Assembly: GCA_928212115.1 (NCBI GenBank)
Contig: CAKMRJ010003334.1
Coordinates: 636,422-700,421, forward strand
DNA: 64,000 nucleotides
Source of the DNA: Lactuca virosa
Lineage: Eukaryota > Streptophyta > Magnoliopsida > Asterales > Asteraceae
Reading direction: 5' to 3'
The notes under the pieces: model-generated
The model's database searches: none
The model's input: the letters and a program-made list of their open reading frames with translations, nothing else
Told to the model about the DNA's origin: nothing
Part shown: piece after piece, positions 32,968 through 43,227 of the stretch
How positions within the stretch are numbered: the stretch's first letter is position 1
Layout: each line of letters starts with the position of its first letter
Made by a program: the position numbers and the translations under genes

Positions 32968-33240
32968 TTTGACATAAATTGCTGAGGAAAAGCAGTGTTG
33001 TCACCCCGATGTTTGTCTTGTTTGACATAAATTGCTGAGGAAAACAATGTTGTCACCTTATTGGTTGTTTTATGTCAGGTTGTCTTGTTTGACATAAATT
33101 GCTGAGGAAAGCAATGTTGTCACCTTATTGGTTGTCTTGTTTGACATAAATTTTTGAGGAAAGCAATGTTGTCACCCCATTGGTTGTCTTATTTGACATA
33201 AATTGCTGAGGAACCTCCGAAGCAATGTTGTTCCCCTAAT
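32968..33240 (+). repeat. 52-67 bp tandem repeats in C LTR 1 (five units)
   Basis: TTTGACATAAATTGCTGAGG begins at 32968, 33021, 33088 and 33192, with one variant (ATTTTTGAGG) at 33140. Units also share CAATGTTGTCACC and GGTTGTCTTG. The array is repeated in LTR 2 (about 37998-38270). Confidence 0.85.
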
Positions 33241-33763
33241 GAAAATCCTTAGGCTAGGTCCCTTGTGATAGTTGTTTTAGAGACGTAAAGTGAGGATAAT
33301 GGGAATGGGTAATTAGGGTTATTTTTGGTTGATGAAATTAATAAAATTATTGTTGATTGATGAACTTAATAAGTTTATTATTTATTGTGGGTTGAAAACC
33401 CTATATGCTCACCAGGCTCCCAAGCCTGACCCACTCAACCTTTTTATCTTACAGGTAGTGGACTCCGAGCATAGTCGGATGATGATGAGAAATTTTTGGA
33501 TTATAGGCCAGTAGCTGTAAATAACTGTTGTAAGGCTTATAATGTCTTGTTTATGCTTATGATCTGTATCGGAACATGAAATCCCGAGATTTTGATATAA
33601 AATGAAAATATATATTTTTAAAGAAAGGTTTTGATAAATTTTTATCATGTTTTGTTTTGGGAACAAACTCCGCAACATCTTTTAAAAGGATTACTCTGAT
33701 TTTATTTTAAAAAGCATAAACGAAATCGGTCTTTTCTGGCCGTGAAATTAGGGATGTCACAGT

Positions 33764-33776
33764 TGGTATCAGAGCA
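33764..33776 (+). promoter_or_regulatory. Element C primer-binding site 1
   Basis: TGGTATCAGAGCA, two bases after LTR 1: initiator tRNA-Met type primer site for minus-strand synthesis. A second identical site follows LTR 2 (38796-38808). Confidence 0.92.
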
Positions 33777-34128
33777 TTAGTTTAAGCGAACTAGGAATTT
33801 GTAGGATTTCTAGACTTAAACTTAGAATGCTAAGTGATGATTGTGAGATGAGTGTCTACCATATTTTAGACACGAGCACTGGTATATTTTAAGAAAGATG
33901 CCTAAAATGCTTTTAAGTGTTAAATGCTATATGTTTGCCATATATGATATTATTTGTTCGGATCTATGGTCTGTTGCCGACCGGATCTGGAAACTTTATG
34001 TGTGTAGGTTTCTAAGCGTACGATTACAAGATTAGAACTAACATGTAACGTTTCAGAGTGATAAGGAGAATTTAAATACATGTCGTGGATAAAGGTTTAA
34101 ATTCACCTAATTTGGCGTATAGATCATA

Positions 34129-35358
34129 ATGGCAAGAACCCGAAGTGGAGCTGGAAATGTAAATAGAAATCAGCAACCTCAACCCCAAGTGATGGAACAG
34201 GTGCCTATAGCAGGAGCTGCACCAGAACCCATCACCATGGCTGGAGTTCAAGCCATGATTCAGACAATGATGGCTGAACAAAGGGAGGAAATGAGGGAAA
34301 TATTGCTGAACAACAGGAGTGAACCCTCAATTCCTGTTGAACAACGTGAATTAAATGACGATCAATCTGAAGAAGGAAACAACAGTAGTTCTGTTGGTCA
34401 TAGTGAACCGCTTGTGGTTGGGAGAAATAACCACGAGGATAGAGTGGAGAGAAATGGGTGCGAGTATAAAGACTTTATGACTTGCAAGCCAATAACCTTC
34501 ACTGGAAAGGAAGATCCTATCGGAGTAATGGATTGGATCTCGGAAATGGAATTGGCTTTCATGACGTGTGGTTGCCAAGGCAAGTTACAAACCACATTTA
34601 TAGTGCGTCAGTTCAGGGGTAATGCTGCTCGTTGGTGGAACACACTGGGGAAAACCCTAAGCCCTAATGAGCCACTGCAACTGACTTGGGCAGAGTTCTT
34701 GGTGCACTTCAAGCGCAAGTACTGCTCGGCCCAAAATGTGCTTGAGCTAGAAAACCAATTCCTGACGTTGAAGAAGGGAAGTATGACCATTGATGAATAT
34801 ACCAATAACTTCACAGACAAAATGGAGTTTGCCTTGCGTATTGTCCCAGATGAGTTGACGAAAATAGACAGGTACGCAAAGGGACTTCCATGGGAGTATG
34901 CAGTGCCAGTGCGTCAAGAACTTACTTTGGAGGCGGCTATCTGGGCTGCCAAGTCTGTAGAAGATATGATTAAGGGAAGAGCCGCCAACAAGATCGAAGT
35001 TGGCGAGAAAAGAAACTTTGAAGGGACTTCAGGGTCCAACGAGAAAAGAAAATTCTCGAAGTCTGGAGGAGGAGGAGGAGGAGGCGAAGCAAAATGGTGC
35101 GAGAAGTGCAAAAAGAAGCACTTCGGGAAATGTAGCGAAGAGGTGACCTGCTACAAGTGTGGGAAGACTGGGCATTATGCCAACGAGTGTCCGTCCAACA
35201 AGAGGATGTGCTATGGATGTAACGAGGAAGGGCACATTTTGAAAGACTGCCCAAAGAAGAAAGAGGCAGCAAGGCCCAATGTTCCACCAAAACCAAAACC
35301 AAAGGCATTCCAAATGATCCTTAATGAAGCAGATGGAAATACAAGGGATCAGGAGTAA
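34129..35358 (+). CDS. gag: Element C Gag, 409 codons, uninterrupted
   Basis: Gypsy Gag: coat protein of the virus-like particle, with RNA-binding knuckles. It starts at an ATG 350 bases after the primer site (MARTRSGAGN). Residues about 120-290 form the retrotransposon-gag domain (MDWISEMELAF, FRGNAARWWNTL, WAEFLVHFKRKYC, LTLKKGSMTIDEYTNNFTDK). A Gly run sits at 313-319. Cys/His clusters lie at 324-335 (CEKCKKKHFGKC), 341-354 (CYKCGKTGHYANEC) and 361-374 (CYGCNEEGHILKDC). There is no stop or frameshift and length is normal for a stand-alone Gag. Followed by a stop rather than protease, so this copy supplies or only mimics the structural protein. Confidence 0.9.
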   Translation: MARTRSGAGNVNRNQQPQPQVMEQVPIAGAAPEPITMAGVQAMIQTMMAEQREEMREILLNNRSEPSIPVEQRELNDDQSEEGNNSSSVGHSEPLVVGRNNHEDRVERNGCEYKDFMTCKPITFTGKEDPIGVMDWISEMELAFMTCGCQGKLQTTFIVRQFRGNAARWWNTLGKTLSPNEPLQLTWAEFLVHFKRKYCSAQNVLELENQFLTLKKGSMTIDEYTNNFTDKMEFALRIVPDELTKIDRYAKGLPWEYAVPVRQELTLEAAIWAAKSVEDMIKGRAANKIEVGEKRNFEGTSGSNEKRKFSKSGGGGGGGEAKWCEKCKKKHFGKCSEEVTCYKCGKTGHYANECPSNKRMCYGCNEEGHILKDCPKKKEAARPNVPPKPKPKAFQMILNEADGNTRDQE

Positions 35359-35765
35359 GGACCTTATATTCCTAAAACCAAGATATAAAGTAGTTATGCA
35401 GTTAGTAACAAGCGGTGTAGCCTATTAGAGGCATAGTATAGAGTAAACTTGAACCTCTGTGTAATCGTTTCAAGAAATAATATAAACCCTGGTTTTGTCA
35501 TCTGATGAATTGAATGACTATGTGAAATTCTTGTATGGTGACTTGGAGAACTGCGAGACAATACTTGGGACGAGTATGAGTAGGTGTGAATGGTAGTAGA
35601 GGCCTATACTACCGGAAGCACAGGACTCGTACTTGGATCAAGGAAAGTCACAAGGTTACCAAGAAGCTAGAAATTGATTCCGTTATTGTTCGAGTATTTC
35701 ATTACCTTCGTTTCGGTAATGACTAAGAAGATGATTGTTATTCCGACCCTAGAGGTCATATCAAA
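35359..35765 (+). other. Element C spacer replacing protease-RT-RNase H-integrase core
   Basis: About 400 bp without a usable frame between the gag stop and the integrase tail. No catalytic motif is present. It marks the pol deletion. Confidence 0.65.
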
Positions 35766-36163
35766 TTGAGTCCGACTAAGATAGGTAGGTTACATGGTTC
35801 GGGAAAGTTGAGTCCAAGGTTTATTGGACTGTTTAAAGTTCTTCAGAGGATCGGAAATCAAGATTACAAGCTAGAATTACCAGAAGAACTAGAGGGTATT
35901 CATAACACCTTTCATGTGTGTTATTTGAGGAAGTTCACGGGAGCTGTGCCCGACATAATTCCATTTCTGAATTAAGGTTGGATGAAAACAAGAGGTTAAT
36001 TGAAGAACCTGAGGCAATCGTTGACCGTAAGACTAAGAAGTTGCGATGCAAGATGGTTGATTTAGTGCTTGTGCGTTGGAAACATGCGAATGGGCCAAAT
36101 CTCACCTGGGAAACGGAGAGTGACATGATGAGTCGCTACCCGCAGTTGTTTGTTGATGTGTGA
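35766..36163 (+). pseudogene. Element C integrase C-terminal tail
   Basis: Reads SGKLSPRFIGLFKVLQRIG and YKLELPEELEGIHNTFHVCYL, the GPY/F-type module that ends Gypsy integrase. A shifted frame then gives LIEEPEAIVDRKTKKLR and VRWKHANGPNLTWETESDM, ending in YPQLFVDV. One frameshift lies near 35965. The catalytic core is absent. Confidence 0.82.
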
Positions 36164-36181
36164 TTCCGGGGACGGAATCAT

Positions 36182-36198
36182 CCTAAGGGGGAGAGAAT
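36182..36198 (+). promoter_or_regulatory. Element C polypurine tract
   Basis: CCTAAGGGGGAGAGAAT directly before LTR 2 at 36199. The G-rich purine run is typical of Gypsy plus-strand priming sites. Confidence 0.75.
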
Positions 36199-38793
36199 TG
36201 TAACGCCCTTGTTTCTAGGCTAGGCATTAATATTGACATAATAGTCTAGGTTAACATTTGTAACTCATTTTGGAAGAAATGAAAAGGAATTATGTGAATA
36301 TTATGTAAATTATGTGTTTTATTCTTAACTACTAGGATTTAATTAATTAAGAATAAAAATGAGCGTCGAAAATAAATATTAGATAAAGCCGATATTTATT
36401 AAGAAAGTTCTAGTGGTCGTGACAAGGATTACGGATATATAAAGAATACCGAAATCCGAGTTATAACGAAGAAGTTATGACCTGTCGAAGTTTCGCGACA
36501 AAACCGGCACGGTGCCGAATGTCGTAAAAAGTGAGTTTTTGATAAACTACTTTTTAGCCTTAGTGATCTAAATGAAAGTTGTAGTGTTCGTCAAACCGAG
36601 AGTATGTATAAAAAGAACTCCCAAATCTGACTTCGTATGAGGAAATTATGATTTTTCTAAGTTTCAGCTTAGCAGTAGACAGCTAAAAACTCGAATTTTT
36701 GATCGAGTGATTTTTAGCCGACACAACCTAAACGAGAATTGAAGGTCTCATAAATAGTAGTACAACGGTAAAAAGGCAGACGAAAACGGACGTCGGATGA
36801 AGAAGTTATGAATTTTTAACGGATTTCCTGTCCCGGTCTGTTAAAAATAATAATATAAAAATTAAAGTCAAAATTAGCCGACGAAGTCTAAATAAAAGTT
36901 GTAGAGCGTAATTTTACCTATGCGTGCATATAAAGAACGTCAAAAACGGAGCTCGTATGCGAAAGTTATGGATTTTAGAAGTTTTTGCACAAAAATCGAG
37001 AAAAAATGCTAAATCCGAGATAATTCGCATAGTCATACTTCGGCCACGTCACTTTCGCTCCATGCGTGCCACGTGTCCGAAATTGATGAGTCATCCGAAG
37101 CCGTGGCGCATCCGAGGAGTGACGCGTGTGCAGCCTCGTCCGAGCCTCGCACCCCCTGCCGCGTGTTCGATCTTCGCACCACCTGTCTCCCTTCCCTCTT
37201 GCTTCGGATCCGAACCTCGGACCTAGACCTCGGTCCAATCAGAGGCCAACAGCTGGACCCTCGCACGTGCGAGCCACCTGCCTTCTCTTCGCATCTGCTG
37301 ACGCGTGGAGTCCTCTCAGCCGCTGATCTTCGGACTTCGCCCCTATAAATACAAGGCCTGCGAGCCTTCTCGGGTAATTTTGAGAAATTGCCATTTTACA
37401 CCCCCTTTTCAATATTTTCACTATTTTGACATCCCCCGAAGCCCCGGTATCAATTATAGCACCCGAAACACGTACCGAAGTTTCCGATAAGCCCGAAAAA
37501 TTTATCTTTTCGGTTTTGAAGCCCGACCCTCACAGAGCCCGGTTTCTCAATAAAACTCCCGGATTTATTAGAAACGATCGTTTTACGAAACGAAGTGCTG
37601 CCCGATTATCATTAAATCATGTGAGTGTATAGTCACTTTCATCTTACACATAGATATGAAGTATTTTATATAAAATATGTGCTATGTGTATATATGTTGT
37701 TTGTTTATGTGAAATGGATGTTGAATGGATGTTTTATACATGTTTAAAATAATTTAAAATGTATATATATTTTATCTTCAAATATGTTGGGTAAAACATG
37801 GGTACATAAAGAATGAGGGATAAAAGTACAGTATAGATGTACGTTGGTAGCCATGAATTTAGTACAATATAGATGTACGTTGGTAGCTATGAATTTAGTA
37901 CAATATAGATGTACGCTGGTAGCTATGGATTTAGTACGTTGGCAACTATGGACTTAGTGTCTGTTGTATAAACCTTGGCGACGATGTGACTTCGTGCCTG
38001 TTTGACATAAATTGCTGAGGAAAAGCAGTGTTGTCACCCCGATGTTTGTCTTGTTTGACATAAATTGCTGAGGAAACAATGTTGTCACCTTATTGGTTGT
38101 TTTATGTCAGGTTGTCTTGTTTGACATAAATTGCTGAGGAAAGCAATGTTGTCACCTTATTGGTTGTCTTGTTTGACATAAATTGTTGAGGAAAGCAATG
38201 TTGTCACCCCATTGGTTGTCTTATTTGACATAAATTGCTGAGGAACCTCCGAAGCAATGTTGTCCCCCTAATGAAAATCCTTAGGCTAGGTCCCTTGTGA
38301 TAGTTGTTTTAGGGACGTAAAGTGAGGATAATGAGAATGGGTAATTAGGGTTATTTTTGGTTGATGAAATTAATAAAATTATTGTTGATTGATGAACTTA
38401 ATAAGTTTATTATTTATTGTGGGTTGAAAACCCTATATGCTCACCAGGCTCCCAAGCCTGACCCACTCAGCCTTTTTATCTTACAGGTAGTGGACTCCGA
38501 GCATAGTCGGATGATGATGAGAAATTTTTGGATTATAGGCCAGTAGTTGTAAATAATTGTTGTAAGGCTTATAATGTCTTGTTTATGCTTATGATCTGTA
38601 TCGGAACATGACATCCCGAGATTTTGATATAAAATGAAAATATATATTTTTAAAGAAAGGTTTTGATAAATTTTTATCATGTTTTGTTTTGGGAACAAAC
38701 TCCGCATCATCTTTTAAAAGGATTACTCTGATTTTATTTTAAAAAGCATAAACGAAATCGGTCTTTTCTGGCCGTGAAATTGGGGATGTCACA
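36199..38793 (+). repeat. Element C LTR 2 (2595 bp)
   Basis: TGTAACGCCC to GGGGATGTCACA, collinear with LTR 1 in all repeat arrays. It is the 3' LTR of the internal unit but is itself followed by a primer site and gag, as in a tandem LTR-interior-LTR-interior arrangement. Confidence 0.9.
37343..37351 (+). promoter_or_regulatory. TATA box of C LTR 2
   Basis: CTATAAATA in GCCCCTATAAATACAAGG, matching the LTR 1 position. Confidence 0.7.
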
Positions 38794-38795
38794 GT

Positions 38796-38808
38796 TGGTA
38801 TCAGAGCA
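38796..38808 (+). promoter_or_regulatory. Element C primer-binding site 2
   Basis: TGGTATCAGAGCA two bases after LTR 2. Its presence shows that LTR 2 is followed by a second element interior. Confidence 0.9.
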
Positions 38809-39160
38809 TTAGTTTAAGCGAACTAGGAATTTGTAGGATTTCTAGACTTAAACTTAGAATGCTAAGTGATGATTGTGAGATGAGTGTCTACCATATTTTA
38901 GACACGAGCACTGATATATTTTAAGAAAGATGCCTAAAATGCTTTTAAGTGCTAAATGCTATATGTTTGCCATATATGATATTATTTGTTCGGATCTATG
39001 GTCTGTTGCCGACCGAATCTGGAAACTTTATGTGTGTAGGTTTCTAAGCGTACGATTACGATATTAGAACTAACATGTAACGTTTCAGAGTGATAAGGAG
39101 AATTTAAATACCTGTCGTGGAAAAAGGTTTAAATTCACCTAATTTGGCGTATAGATCATA

Positions 39161-39380
39161 ATGGCAAGAACCCGAAGTGGAGCTGGAAATGTAAATAGAA
39201 ATCAGCAACCTCAACCCCAAGTGATGGAACAGATGCCTATAGCAGGAGCTGCACCAGAACCCATCACCATGGCTGGAGTTCAAGCCATGATTCAGACAAT
39301 GATGGCTGAACAAAGGGAGGAAATGAGGGAAATATTGCTGAACAACAGGAGTGAACCCTCAATTCCTGTTGAACAACGTG
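39161..39380 (+). pseudogene. gag: Element C second gag, cut after 73 codons
   Basis: Reads the same as the first gag for residues 1-73 except Val to Met at residue 25. It then runs straight into LTR B sequence (AAAGGCCCACTTTTT). The frame adds 20 unrelated residues before a stop. Confidence 0.88.
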
Positions 39381-41223
39381 AAAGGCCCACTTTTTTTAAA
39401 AATGACATTCTTGGCCCATTAAGCCAAAAAATTTACAATTAAGGCCCATTTTTGGTAAAAATAACATTTTAGGCCCCTTTTTGGACAAAACTTGCATTTA
39501 AGGCTAGTTTTTGTAAAAATAACATTTTTAACTCACTTTTGTCAAAAATATCATTTTTGGCTTGATTATTATAAAAATATGTATTTTCGGCCCATAGTAG
39601 ATAATTTCATCTTTTTGGCCCAAATTTTTATAATTCCACATCTTTAACCCCTTTTATCAAAAATTTGTATTTTTGGCACAATTTTCTTGAAAATGACATT
39701 TAAGCTCACAAAAGATCAAAAATTACAATTTTTGGGCCCAAAACCGTGAGAAGCCCAAATAAGGCCCATTTATGAAAATGTTTACATTTTTAGTCCGTGT
39801 AAGGTCTTAAATGTCGAAATTTGCCATGTTTAGCAAAAAACTCCTTTTGAACCCCTTACTAGCCGCGAGTTACACAAATAACCCATTCTTTTGTCATTTT
39901 GTCACTTTTAGCCCCTTTTATGAAGTTTTTCTTAGCTTTAAGTAACTTATATGTTTTTAAACCTTTTTCTTATAAGATAAGTTGAAATAAGTGTTATGTT
40001 ATACCAATATCATCATATTTTGGTAGATCTTTAAGTTCATGAAGTTGACAACACATAAGCACATATATAACTAGAAAAACACACAAAATCATGCATACAC
40101 ACATAGATCTACACAAAACAACTTGTATTCTCCCCCAAAACAAAGTAAAAATCGAAAATAGGGGGTATGAACTCACATTGCTTGAAAGTTTTCGGTTTTG
40201 GTGAGGAAATTAGAAGATATCGGCCCTTGATGTGTTCTTTAGAAGATTTTCGAGATCTATGAAGTTCTAAGAGCATAGATCATGAAATGATGTGGGTTAA
40301 GAAGAGATTTTCGGTGTAAACTTGAAGTTAAACCATAAAGTCAAACAAGAACTTACCAAAAGTGATGATATTTGATGAAGAGTTCTTGATCTTTCACAAG
40401 ACACACTCGAAAATTTGGAGATATGGTGAGTGAATTCTTGATGTACTAGAGAGCTTTTTGGTGGATTTGAAATGAAGGAAAATGAGAGTGGTGAGACACT
40501 CTTTGGCCGAGAGTTAAGAAGAAGAGAGAAGGAGAGGGAAAACCTTGCATGGAAGTATGGGATTGGGTAATTACGTGAAGTGCATTAAGCTTAACTGCAT
40601 GGATGATATTAGTGAGGTGTCATGACCTTATTATGTCTCTATATTTCATTTCTTTTTTTTATTTGGGCCGAGAATGGTATAGCGTGGAGGAGAAATATAG
40701 TGCTAGAATTGAACATACTTGGAACTATAAGGTCCAAGGTGGAAATTTTCGACCTATTGGGCCCTCTTAGGGGTTTACGGCCCAAAAGAGTGAACATAAT
40801 AGGTTTTAGGCCCATTTAGGTTCAAGAAAACATCTATGGCCCATTAAGGCCTATAAAAATGAAGTGAGTCATTTTAGGCCCAACATGGCCCAAAATACTT
40901 TAGCTTGATGAATGTGGGTCCAATTAGAGTCCAAATAGGATTCCTTGGCCCAACTTACCTAATTTGAAAGTTTATTGGCCCATTAGGCCCAATATGTGGA
41001 TCCTAGTCCATAATAAATTTAAACCGGGATTTTTAAGGTTTTCAACCTATAGTTGAATGTACGAGATGTATTGTATTAGGTTTTGAACTTCACTCGGAAG
41101 TTTTGATTCAAATGGATGATTTCAATTTAGCATAGACTATGATATCCGCTTAGAGTACAAGTCTTACCATAGTTGATGTTTACATGAAAACATAATTTCT
41201 TAGCTAAAATGCTAGTTGTGACA
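39381..41223 (-). repeat. Element B left-arm LTR, U3-side part
   Basis: Resumes exactly where 31190 left off: the right arm reads GGCATAAAAGGCCCAC across the same point. It runs to GCTAGTTGTGACA (41223), the complement of the LTR start TGTCACAACTAGC. Together with 29869-31190 it gives 3165 bp, against 3170 bp in the right arm. The region 39385-39760 has many degenerate GGCCCATTTTT-NN-AAAAATRACATT units. Confidence 0.9.
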
Positions 41224-41678
41224 TCATCCCCCCGTTACAGGGAATTTCGTCCCAAAATTCTTTTGAAAGTTAGGACCATGAATGAGAGAATCAGTGAGGG
41301 TACTTCTACTTCTTCTGGTCTTCGCGTTCCCAAGTGAATTCCGATCCACGCTTAGCGTTCCATCGAACCTTCACAATCGGAATGCGACTCTGTTTCGTAC
41401 GCTTCACTTCCCTATCCATTATCTCAACCGGTTCTTCGACGAATAGAAGATTCTCGTTTATTTCAATCTATTCTAGAGGTATCACAAGGGTTTCATCTGA
41501 TAAGCACTTCTTCAAATTCGAGACGTGGAACACGGGGTGTACGTTGCTAAGCTCCGAAGGTAGCTGCAGCTTATAAGCCACCGGACCAATTCGGGCAAGA
41601 ATCTCGAACGGCCCGATGTATCATGGGTTTAGTTTTCCTTGTTTCCCAAAATGAAACATATTTTCCAGGGAGAGACCT
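41224..41678 (-). pseudogene. B left arm: integrase C-terminus and chromodomain-like tail
   Basis: Matches in reverse complement the right-arm tail at 53700-54118. The frame is broken: where the right arm reads KPLELQIGDRVLLKV, the left arm shifts frame near 41690. The untranslated end (GGGACGAAATTCCC near 41250) leads into the LTR. Confidence 0.78.
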
Positions 41679-42407
41679 TTAATAGCACTCGATCTCCGAT
41701 TTGGAATTCCAGGGTTTTCGTCGTTTGTCAGCGTAACTCTTTTGTCGGTCACGCGACACTTGGAGTCGGGCTTTGATTTGGATTATCTTCTCTGTAGTTT
41801 CTCGAATGATTTCATGCCCTGTAAGGGTACTTTCCGGTGATTTCCCTTTTGCCAGCTGGGTGTCACCCACCTCAGCCCAGCAGAGAGGCGATCTGCATTT
41901 GCGACCATATAAGGCCTCAAAAGGAGCGACCCTTATAATCGTGTAATAGCTGTTGTTGTAAGAGAACTCAATCAAAGGAAAGTGGGTATCCCATGACTTG
42001 CCGAAATCGATCACACAGGCTTGGAGCATGTCCTCGAGTGTTTAGATGGTCCGCTCGCTCTGGCCATCGGTTTGAGGATGATAGGCAGTGCTCATGTCTA
42101 GTTGCATTCCCATAGCCTTCTGGAGTGACTGCCAAAACCGTAAAGTAAATCTACTATCACGATCTGAGATTATAGATACTGGCACTCCATGGAATCTCAC
42201 GATCTCTTTGATATAGATTCGGGTTAATCTTTCCATCTTGTACGATTCTTTTATTGGCAGGAAATGAGCGGATTTAGTTAACCTATCGACAATCACCCAA
42301 ATAGCATCCAATCCGTCTGCCGTCTTAGGGAATTTGGTTACGAAGTCCATAGTAATCCTTTCCCATTTCCACTCGGGTATTATTGGATGTTGTAATAGTC
42401 CCGAGGG
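41679..42407 (-). pseudogene. B left arm: integrase catalytic core, split by copia-3
   Basis: On the - strand reads MDFVTKFPKTADGLDAIWVI, VDRLTKSAHFLPIKE, ISDRDSRFTLRFW and YHPQTDGQSERTI, giving the D,D,E residues. A stop near 42040 replaces Gln after SERTI. The upstream end at 42408 is the copia-3 insertion point; the zinc-binding part continues at 50024. Confidence 0.87.
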
Positions 42408-42412
42408 CTTTT
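42408..42412. repeat. target-site duplication CTTTT, left copy
   Basis: Directly before the copia-3 LTR start. The partner is 50019-50023. The uninterrupted site in the right arm is read near 52945 as the complement of GGGCTTTTGATACTCC. Confidence 0.95.
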
Positions 42413-43213
42413 TGTTGGATTAGTGTCTAAGTCCATAACTATTTTGGTATGTACTTGACCCGATTATGAGCATGGTCCTTTTGGGTTGCCTTCACCATAG
42501 CAATATGTAGGATGAATTAAGGAGAATTATGATTTATTAATATATTATAAGAATAATATATTATAAGAATAATATATTAAAGGAGAAATCATATTGTTTA
42601 ATTAATATTAGTCGAGAATTAATTATGAATTAATTTTGTGACTAAAAGAAATTAATTAAACTTAAGGGACTGGAATTGTAATCATAAGATAATTGCAAGA
42701 ATGGGCTAATGGACTCCATTGAGTGGAGTGGACAAAATTTATGGGGAAGCCCATAAGATTTCGTCCATGACTCTAAAGGAAGGGATCCATGGGCTGCTTA
42801 GGGTCTAAGCAGTCAAATTAGGGTTTCCTAGTTGTAAACCCTAATAGCCTACACCTATATAAAGAGCCCTTTACGCCCAAAAACGTGGAGAACTCTTAGA
42901 TTAGGGGTTTCTGGACGTTTTGGCTGCCTCCTCTCTCCTCCCTCTTCATCCAAGTTGCTTAGTGGTGTTTGTGACTCCATTAGAGGTGCAACACTTGAGG
43001 CACTAAGCTTTCTGAAGCAAATCAAAGCAAGGATTGATTGTTATTGCTATATAACAATCAAAGGTAATTACTAAACCCTTTATTTCAGTTCTTATTTGAT
43101 AGATCTAGGGTTTGTAAGTCTTGGATTCAAAGCATGTATAATAGAGAAACCTAGATCCAAGCATTAGGGTTTGTATGACACATAGGATTGTTTCTTATGC
43201 ATAAAACCCATCA
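42413..43213 (+). repeat. copia-3 5' LTR (801 bp)
   Basis: TGTTGGATTAGTG to AAAACCCATCA. It differs from the 3' LTR at 42874 (C against T at 49679) and 43139 (T against C at 49944). It contains a TATA box at 42856-42863 and AT-rich duplicated phrases (AAGAATAATATATTA twice, near 42548-42580). Confidence 0.96.
42856..42863 (+). promoter_or_regulatory. TATA box, copia-3 5' LTR
   Basis: TATATAAA in CACCTATATAAAGAGCCC. Most likely promoter of the element RNA. The 3' LTR has the same at 49661-49668. Confidence 0.7.
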
Positions 43214-43214
43214 G

Positions 43215-43227
43215 TGGTATCAGAGCC
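43215..43227 (+). promoter_or_regulatory. copia-3 primer-binding site
   Basis: TGGTATCAGAGCC one base after the 5' LTR, complementary to the initiator tRNA-Met 3' end. Confidence 0.93.

Larger units (their letters stand above)
31191..33761 (+). repeat. Element C LTR 1 (2571 bp)
   Basis: TGTAACATCC to GGGATGTCACA. It includes four diverged repeats of about 160-170 bp (31440-32000), a GC-rich block (32030-32330), a TATA box (32337-32345), a 36-bp repeat array and a 52-67 bp repeat array. Over the first 260 bases I count about 12 differences from LTR 2; later parts look closer. It lacks about 28 bp present in LTR 2 near 37540-37590. Confidence 0.9.
31191..39380 (+). mobile_element. Gypsy element C: LTR, gag, integrase tail, LTR, gag fragment
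   Basis: Begins exactly at a TGTAAC LTR end inside LTR B and ends in mid-gag at about 39380, where LTR B resumes without loss. It contains two LTRs in the same orientation, each followed by a primer site and gag. Protease, RT, RNase H and most of integrase are gone from the full internal unit. The right side is not an LTR end and there is no target duplication, so the 3' end was lost or never made. Confidence 0.87.

Noticed and set aside
32968..33240. CRISPR-like spaced repeat array
   Set aside because: Units are tandem and imperfect, the spacers are also repeated, and the array lies inside a plant LTR in two copies.
41334..41576. 80-codon + strand frame as a gene
   Set aside because: It is the antisense of the left-arm integrase tail; the same shadow exists at 53787-54029.
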